Assembly: GCA_003243275.1 (NCBI GenBank)
Contig: QFQR01000003.1
Span: forward strand, 372,001-436,000
Direction of reading: 5' to 3'
Length of the DNA: 64,000 nt
Source: Leifsonia xyli
GTDB taxonomy: Bacteria; Actinomycetota; Actinomycetes; Actinomycetales; Microbacteriaceae
The notes beneath the pieces are model-generated. The model was not told the DNA's origin. It did not search any database and was given only the letters and a program-made list of their open reading frames with translations. Made by a program: the position numbers and the translations under genes. Below, piece by piece: positions 59,972 to 64,000 of this stretch; position 1 is the first letter of the stretch; each line of letters starts with the position of its first letter.

Positions 59972-60663
59972 CCCGCGGGGTTGAGGCCGCGGGAGCTGGC
60001 CCAGCGCGCGAGTTGGGTCCTGTTCGCGGCGCCGGTCTTGTCGAGCATGTTGGCGATGTGCCACTTGACCGTGTTGACGCTCATGTTGAGGCTGTCGGCG
60101 ATCTCGAGGTTGGTGTGTCCGGCCACGACGCCCGTGATGATCTCGAGCTCACGATCGGTGAGCGTCTCCGGGAGCGACTGCTCGCCGGGCTGGGCGGGAT
60201 CCGACGAGTCCTTCGCCCGCGCGCGGCGTGAGCGGGTGCCGCCGCGCGCGTAGTCGGCCAACAGCCGCTCGCGGATCGCGGGCGACTGCAGCGCGTTCGC
60301 ATTCACGGCCGCGCGAATGGCGGCGGGGATGTCGCCGGGGTTCTTCTTGAGCAGGAACCCGACGGCACCTCGTTCGAGGGCGCCGTACACGTACTCGTCG
60401 AGGTGGAAGGTGGTGAAGGCGATCACGGGCATCGGATCCGCGACACCGATGCCGCTGAGCGCTTCGATCGCGTCCAGGCCGTCGCCGTCCGGCATCCGCA
60501 GATCCATGAGCACGACATCGGGCCGGAGCGCACGAGCGAGTCGCACGGCATCGATCCCGTTGGCGGCCTCGCCGATGACTTCGATGTCGTCGGTGCTCTC
60601 GAGGAGGACGCGCACGCTGCGTCGCACCGATCCGGAGTCGTCGGCGATGAGCGTCCTGATCAC
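59968..60663 (-). CDS. NarL/FixJ-family response regulator
   Basis: 231 residues. Receiver domain: acidic pair in LIADDSGSVRRS, phospho-acceptor Asp in DVVLMDLRMPDGDG, Thr in VIAFTTFHLDEYV and Lys in GFLLKKNPGD. C-terminal LuxR HTH: LTDRELEIITGVVAGHTNLE, IADSLNMSVNTVKWHIANML. GTG 60663 overlaps the kinase stop (GTGA), so kinase and regulator are made together. It is a typical partner for a HisKA_3 kinase. Confidence 0.94.
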   Translation of the reverse strand: MIRTLIADDSGSVRRSVRVLLESTDDIEVIGEAANGIDAVRLARALRPDVVLMDLRMPDGDGLDAIEALSGIGVADPMPVIAFTTFHLDEYVYGALERGAVGFLLKKNPGDIPAAIRAAVNANALQSPAIRERLLADYARGGTRSRRARAKDSSDPAQPGEQSLPETLTDRELEIITGVVAGHTNLEIADSLNMSVNTVKWHIANMLDKTGAANRTQLARWASSRGLNPAG

Positions 60664-62024
60664 GATGCCACCCGGTCCCTTCTGAGTTGTCGGATGATGA
60701 GCCGCCTCGTCCGTTGGTGCGGGGGATGAGGCAGGAGGGCGTTGACGCTCCAGCCGCCGCGCTGCGTCGGGCCGGTGCGCAGCGAGCCGCCCACCGCCGT
60801 GAGCCTGTCGCGCACCCCCTCGAGCCCGTAGCCGAGGCTCAGCGCTTTGACGCCGATCTCGCCTGGGCTCGCGGAGGCGGCGTTGCCTGCCGTGTCGGGG
60901 ACGGTCTCGTTCTCGATACGCAGCAGCAGCGACTCCCCGTCATCCTCGAGGGTGATCGCGAGCGGCGACCCGGGCGCGTGCTTGCGCGCGTTGTTGAGTG
61001 CTTCCTGAACGACGCGATACGCGGTGTGGCTGCGCATCGGTCCGAGCCGCTGGTCGATCTCGGCGAGACTCGGGTCGTGGCGGAAAGCGACCGCGGATCG
61101 CGTCGAGCGCCGATGCTCGGCGACGAGCGTCGCGAGCTCCGACGCGTTGTGCTGACCCGCTCTGCTGCCCGGCTGGTGCGTGCCCGTGATGGTTCGGTCC
61201 TCCTGGCGGAGACTGTTGAGCATGCGTTCGAAGCCCTCGAACAACGCCCTGCCCTCGGTGGACACCTGGTCGATGAATCGGATGCCGTGCTCCGAGGTCG
61301 TGGTGGCGCGAGCTGCGGCGCTGAGCGCGAGGATCGCGGTGAGGTGCCCAGACGAGGTGTCGTGGAGTTCCTGGGCGAGCGCCCGTCGTTCCGCGGCGAC
61401 CGCGGTGGTCGTGCGGGTCGCTTCGCCCATCGTCGCCCGCTCCGCGATGTCGGCGATGCGCTCCGCATGGTCGCGTAGCTGCGCGAACCAGCCGCCGGCG
61501 AGAGCGGGGAGCCCGACGGTCGCCCCCGCGAGCAGCACGCACAGCACGATCTCCGCGGGATGCTGCCAGGGGGCGCGCTCCGGGGATGCGGTGAGTGCGC
61601 GGGCGAGGAGCAGAGCCCCCGCGGTCACCACACCGCCGCAGGCCAGAAGCACGCTGCGACGCCATCCGGTGCGTTCCGCGGCGTAGGTGAAGACGGCGAG
61701 CAGCACACCCGGCTGGACCGCGAGCGGTTCGTATCCGCCGACGAGGATCGCCGCGATCCAGAGCAGGAGCGATGCCGTCACCGTGCCGAGTGCTTGTCGT
61801 CGCCGCCAGACGAGCCACAGCCCCTGGACACCGATCAGCACGATGACGGTGACGAGTCTCCACGCATCCAGTTCGGGGCCGGGGCCGGGGCGGGTGTGCT
61901 CGAGGATCCACAGCGAGAGGAGGAAGCTGATGATGTTCGCGGCGACGGCGAGCGGCACCATCGCGCGTCCGATGGCCGCGGCGACTCCCCGCACGGGATC
62001 GTGCCGCGGCGTGTCGCGCACCAT
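60660..62024 (-). CDS. HisKA_3-type sensor histidine kinase
   Basis: 454 residues. About five N-terminal TMs (residues 15-185) without a large sensor domain. The dimerisation/phospho-acceptor helix has RRALAQELHDTSSGHLTAIL (His of ELHD). The ATPase domain has TAYRVVQEALNNARKHAPGS (N box) and GYGLEGVRDRLTAVGGSLRT (G2 box), with a VGVKAL-like G1 region. ATG 62024 is chosen over the upstream frame for its AAGGA and because homology starts there. It is divergent from pstC. Confidence 0.92.
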   Translation of the reverse strand: MVRDTPRHDPVRGVAAAIGRAMVPLAVAANIISFLLSLWILEHTRPGPGPELDAWRLVTVIVLIGVQGLWLVWRRRQALGTVTASLLLWIAAILVGGYEPLAVQPGVLLAVFTYAAERTGWRRSVLLACGGVVTAGALLLARALTASPERAPWQHPAEIVLCVLLAGATVGLPALAGGWFAQLRDHAERIADIAERATMGEATRTTTAVAAERRALAQELHDTSSGHLTAILALSAAARATTTSEHGIRFIDQVSTEGRALFEGFERMLNSLRQEDRTITGTHQPGSRAGQHNASELATLVAEHRRSTRSAVAFRHDPSLAEIDQRLGPMRSHTAYRVVQEALNNARKHAPGSPLAITLEDDGESLLLRIENETVPDTAGNAASASPGEIGVKALSLGYGLEGVRDRLTAVGGSLRTGPTQRGGWSVNALLPHPPHQRTRRLIIRQLRRDRVAS

Positions 62025-62038
62025 GTCTCCCCATCCTT

Positions 62039-62239
62039 TCGGGTGAATCTTCCCGCGCATATCTTCACCCGATGTCACCCGGGGTTCGGGCTGTCGGAGC
62101 CAGGCCGCACCGTGCTTTCGACGCGCTCTCCCGTGTTCTCGGGGCACCCCACCGGTCCGTACACCTGACATTCACCCGATGGTCCCCTCGCGTCCTCCTT
62201 GGGCGAACTTGGTCGGGCGTCGGCGCACCGCTCAAGATG
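62039..62239. promoter_or_regulatory. Divergent control region with PHO-box-like repeats
   Basis: TCGGGTGAAT (62039-62048), TTCACCCGATGTCACCCGGG (62064-62083, TCACCC cores 10 bp apart) and CATTCACCCGAT (62169-62180) lie between the kinase and pstC. Streptomyces PHO boxes are direct repeats of GTTCACC-like units about 11 nt apart, so these resemble PhoP sites. A pstC promoter TTGGTC-18 bp-CAAGAT (62209-62238) follows. Confidence 0.5.
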
Positions 62240-62245
62240 CTCGAC

Positions 62246-63385
62246 GTGACCTCTCCCGAATCCTCCGAGGCGCGGCGGCCCGAGCTGCCCGACGCCGCGG
62301 AGGGCAGCGATGCGCACGACAGCGCCGCGGTGGTCGCCGAACTCGAGCGCGAACGTCAGGCGGTTCGGGAGCTGGGTCTGGAGACGTCGCCGGCGCCGCG
62401 CACCGCGCGGGTCGACGATCGTCGCGCGTTCTCGGTGAGCCGTGGCCTGGGCGACAACCTGTTCCGCGTCGGTGCCCACGGTGGGGGTGTCGTGGTGCTC
62501 CTCATCATGACGCTCGTCGGACTGTTCCTGCTGGTGCAGGGCTTCCAGGCGATCGAGGTCGCCGGGTGGGACTTCCTGACGACGCAGAAGTGGGAGCCGA
62601 ACTCGGGTGAGTTCGGCGTCGCCGCCGTGCTGTTCGGCACGGTCGTGATCGCCCTCATCGCGATCTCGATCGCTCTGCCGCTCGCCCTCGGCGTCGCCAC
62701 CTACATCTCGGAATACGCGCCGGACGGCATCAAGCGCCTCCTCACCAATGTCGTCGACCTGATGGCGGCGATCCCGTCGGTGGTCTACGGACTGTGGGGG
62801 GCGTTCTGGCTCACCGAGAACATCCTGCCGATCGCGGAGTGGCTCTCGACCAACCTCGGATGGCTGATCCCGTTCTTCGCGGTGCCCCAGTTCGATCCGG
62901 ACGATCCGCTCGCCACCCCGACCGTGTTCACCGCCTCGGCGTTCATCGCGGGTGTCACCGTCGCGATGATGGTGACCCCCATCGCCGCCTCGATCATGCG
63001 CGAGGTCTTCTCGCAGGCACCCCTCGGTGAGCGGGAGGGGGCCCTTGCGCTCGGGTCGAGCAAGTGGGGCATGATCCGCAACGTCGTGTACCCGTTCGGG
63101 CTCGGCGGCATCATCGGCGGCACGATGCTCGGACTCGGTCGGGCTCTCGGCGAGACGATCGGCGTCTATCTCGTCATCTCGCCCATCTTCGTCATCAACT
63201 GGCAGGTGCTCTCGACGGGCGCGAACTCGATCAGCTCGCTCATCGCGCTGCGCTACGGGGAGGCCTCGAACTTCGAGCTCTCCGGGTTGATGGCGGCCGG
63301 GTTGGTGCTGTTCCTCATCACGATGGTCGTCAACTTCGCGGCGGGGTTCATCGTCTCGCGCTCGCGCAGCGGCGCGGCGAGCTGA
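62246..63385 (+). CDS. pstC: Phosphate ABC transporter permease PstC
   Basis: 379 residues from GTG 62246 (ATG 62237 is the alternative; the -10 CAAGAT overlaps it). An N-terminal cytosolic extension of about 65 residues precedes six TMs. Family blocks: GVATYISEYAPDGIKRLLTN, DLMAAIPSVVYGLWGAFWLT, REGALALGSSKWGMIRNVVY (the EAA loop) and GRALGETIGVYLVISPIFVI. PstC and PstA form the channel for high-affinity phosphate uptake. pstS, usually directly upstream, is not present in the window. Confidence 0.93.
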   Translation: MTSPESSEARRPELPDAAEGSDAHDSAAVVAELERERQAVRELGLETSPAPRTARVDDRRAFSVSRGLGDNLFRVGAHGGGVVVLLIMTLVGLFLLVQGFQAIEVAGWDFLTTQKWEPNSGEFGVAAVLFGTVVIALIAISIALPLALGVATYISEYAPDGIKRLLTNVVDLMAAIPSVVYGLWGAFWLTENILPIAEWLSTNLGWLIPFFAVPQFDPDDPLATPTVFTASAFIAGVTVAMMVTPIAASIMREVFSQAPLGEREGALALGSSKWGMIRNVVYPFGLGGIIGGTMLGLGRALGETIGVYLVISPIFVINWQVLSTGANSISSLIALRYGEASNFELSGLMAAGLVLFLITMVVNFAAGFIVSRSRSGAAS

Positions 63386-63473
63386 AGGGATTCGGGATGC
63401 GTCACTCGTTCTCCACTGCGGCTCCGAGCCGCGCCAAGGGCAGCTCCCGCGGGCCGCGGCAGGGGGTCGGCCG

Positions 63474-64000
63474 ATGACCACCGCGACACCCGCGAGCCGT
63501 CGTCGCGTGCACCGCCGGGTGCACACTCCTGCGCAGCCCGCCGCGCGCACCCACCTCCCGACCCGGGACCACGGTGCGCAGCAGCCCGATCCGAACGTGC
63601 GGCGCGACCTGTCTCGCGTGCACCGGGTCGACATCCTGCGGCTGGTCGGCGCGGGCGCCGCCGGGATCGCGGGGGCGTTCTGGCTGTGCACGCAGCTGCT
63701 GGCCGTGACGCATCCGCTGGGGTTCGTGCTCATCGCCTACGCACTCTTCCTCGGCTGCTTCGTGCTGCTCATCTCCTTCGACGACAACCGGGTGACGATC
63801 AAGGACCGTGTGGCGGGGGTCATCGTCCACTCGTCCGCGGTGGTGGTGCTGCTCGCGCTCGGCGTCGTGGTCGTGTCGACGCTCCTGCGCGGGTCGGACG
63901 CGTTCCTGAAGTGGAACTTCTGGGTGCAGGACCTCTCGCTCGCCGGCCCTCAGCAGCCGCTCACCGAGGGCGGGATGCTGCATGCGGCGGTCGGCACGCT
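63474..64000 (+). CDS. pstA: Phosphate ABC transporter permease PstA, 3' truncated by window edge
   Basis: The first 175 codons. An Arg/Pro-rich head of about 60 residues is followed by TMs LVGAGAAGIAGAFWLCTQLL, LGFVLIAYALFLGCFVLLIS and SAVVVLLALGVVVVSTLLRG, then the region PLTEGGMLHAAVGT that leads into the PstA core. The extra N-terminal helices are common in actinobacterial PstA. Starts 88 nt after pstC. The rest, and presumably pstB, lie to the right. Confidence 0.88.
   Translation, partial: MTTATPASRRRVHRRVHTPAQPAARTHLPTRDHGAQQPDPNVRRDLSRVHRVDILRLVGAGAAGIAGAFWLCTQLLAVTHPLGFVLIAYALFLGCFVLLISFDDNRVTIKDRVAGVIVHSSAVVVLLALGVVVVSTLLRGSDAFLKWNFWVQDLSLAGPQQPLTEGGMLHAAVGT

Overview
The window comes from a high-GC actinobacterium, most likely a member of the Microbacteriaceae. 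The evidence is strong G/C third-position preference, dense same-strand 4-bp ATGA/GTGA gene overlaps, many leaderless-type promoters (a TANNNT -10 box 6-8 nt before the start codon), a strong excess of the hexamer GGATGC/GCATCC on both strands, and gene content (CmtR-type metal sensor, paired SMR pumps, LAxTG sortase substrate, Pst system). I see no CRISPR array, intact prophage, rRNA or replication origin. There is one tRNA gene (Gln).

Layout. 1-4.6 kb: the 3' part of an MMPL exporter fused to an apparently dead ABC-ATPase-like domain, overlapping a YhgE/Pip membrane protein. 4.6-8.3 kb: a repeat-rich spacer, a TIM-barrel sugar isomerase, and trehalose synthesis (otsA-otsB). 8.3-16 kb: branched-chain amino acid synthesis (ilvD, then ilvB-ilvN-ilvC with a leader and a strong terminator), interrupted by two tail-to-tail toxin-antitoxin pairs and a MerR/CMD pair. 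16-21 kb: a large LuxR-ATPase regulator, mtlD, and two small membrane proteins. 21-25.4 kb: serA, leuB, ilvE. 25.4-30.3 kb: a third toxin-antitoxin pair, an FAH-family enzyme, an MFS transporter, a YeiH-type exporter and small proteins. 30.3-43 kb: a pentose locus, with a divergent ABC importer of the galactofuranose/arabinose type (binding protein, two complete ATPases, two permeases), two LacI regulators, and a kinase-araD-araA operon. 43-50 kb: a HTH-less LysR effector-domain protein divergent from a DUF5997 protein, a DarT-like protein, a PPOX protein, a DMT transporter and gltX. 48-51.5 kb: a LuxR-type regulator with two tandem HTH domains facing a LAxTG-anchored beta-propeller protein; both have the same 20-bp motif upstream. 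51.6-54 kb: tRNA-Gln, an AbiE pair whose toxin is truncated, and a MarR/VOC pair with two perfect operators. 54-59.2 kb: cmtR-cadA metal efflux, an ArsR-M23 operon and a TetR-SMR-SMR operon. 59.5-64 kb: an unknown protein, a NarL-type two-component system, and pstC-pstA (running off the right edge).

The most unusual feature is a set of short inverted-repeat elements. One family has three copies, each exactly 87 nt, with conserved 16-nt arms and unrelated 55-nt interiors; one copy lies in frame inside the yeiH-like gene, where the interior is conserved native protein sequence. A second family has two copies, each exactly 60 nt, with 22-nt arms and unrelated 16-nt loops. A third, single arrangement near 42.9 kb looks similar. 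Fixed length with unconserved interiors suggests that arm spacing is selected, which ordinary transposition of a whole element would not explain.

Metabolically the window supplies most of valine/isoleucine synthesis (IlvBN, IlvC, IlvD, IlvE), one leucine step (LeuB), the first serine step (SerA), trehalose, L-arabinose uptake and catabolism, glutamyl-tRNA, and phosphate uptake.
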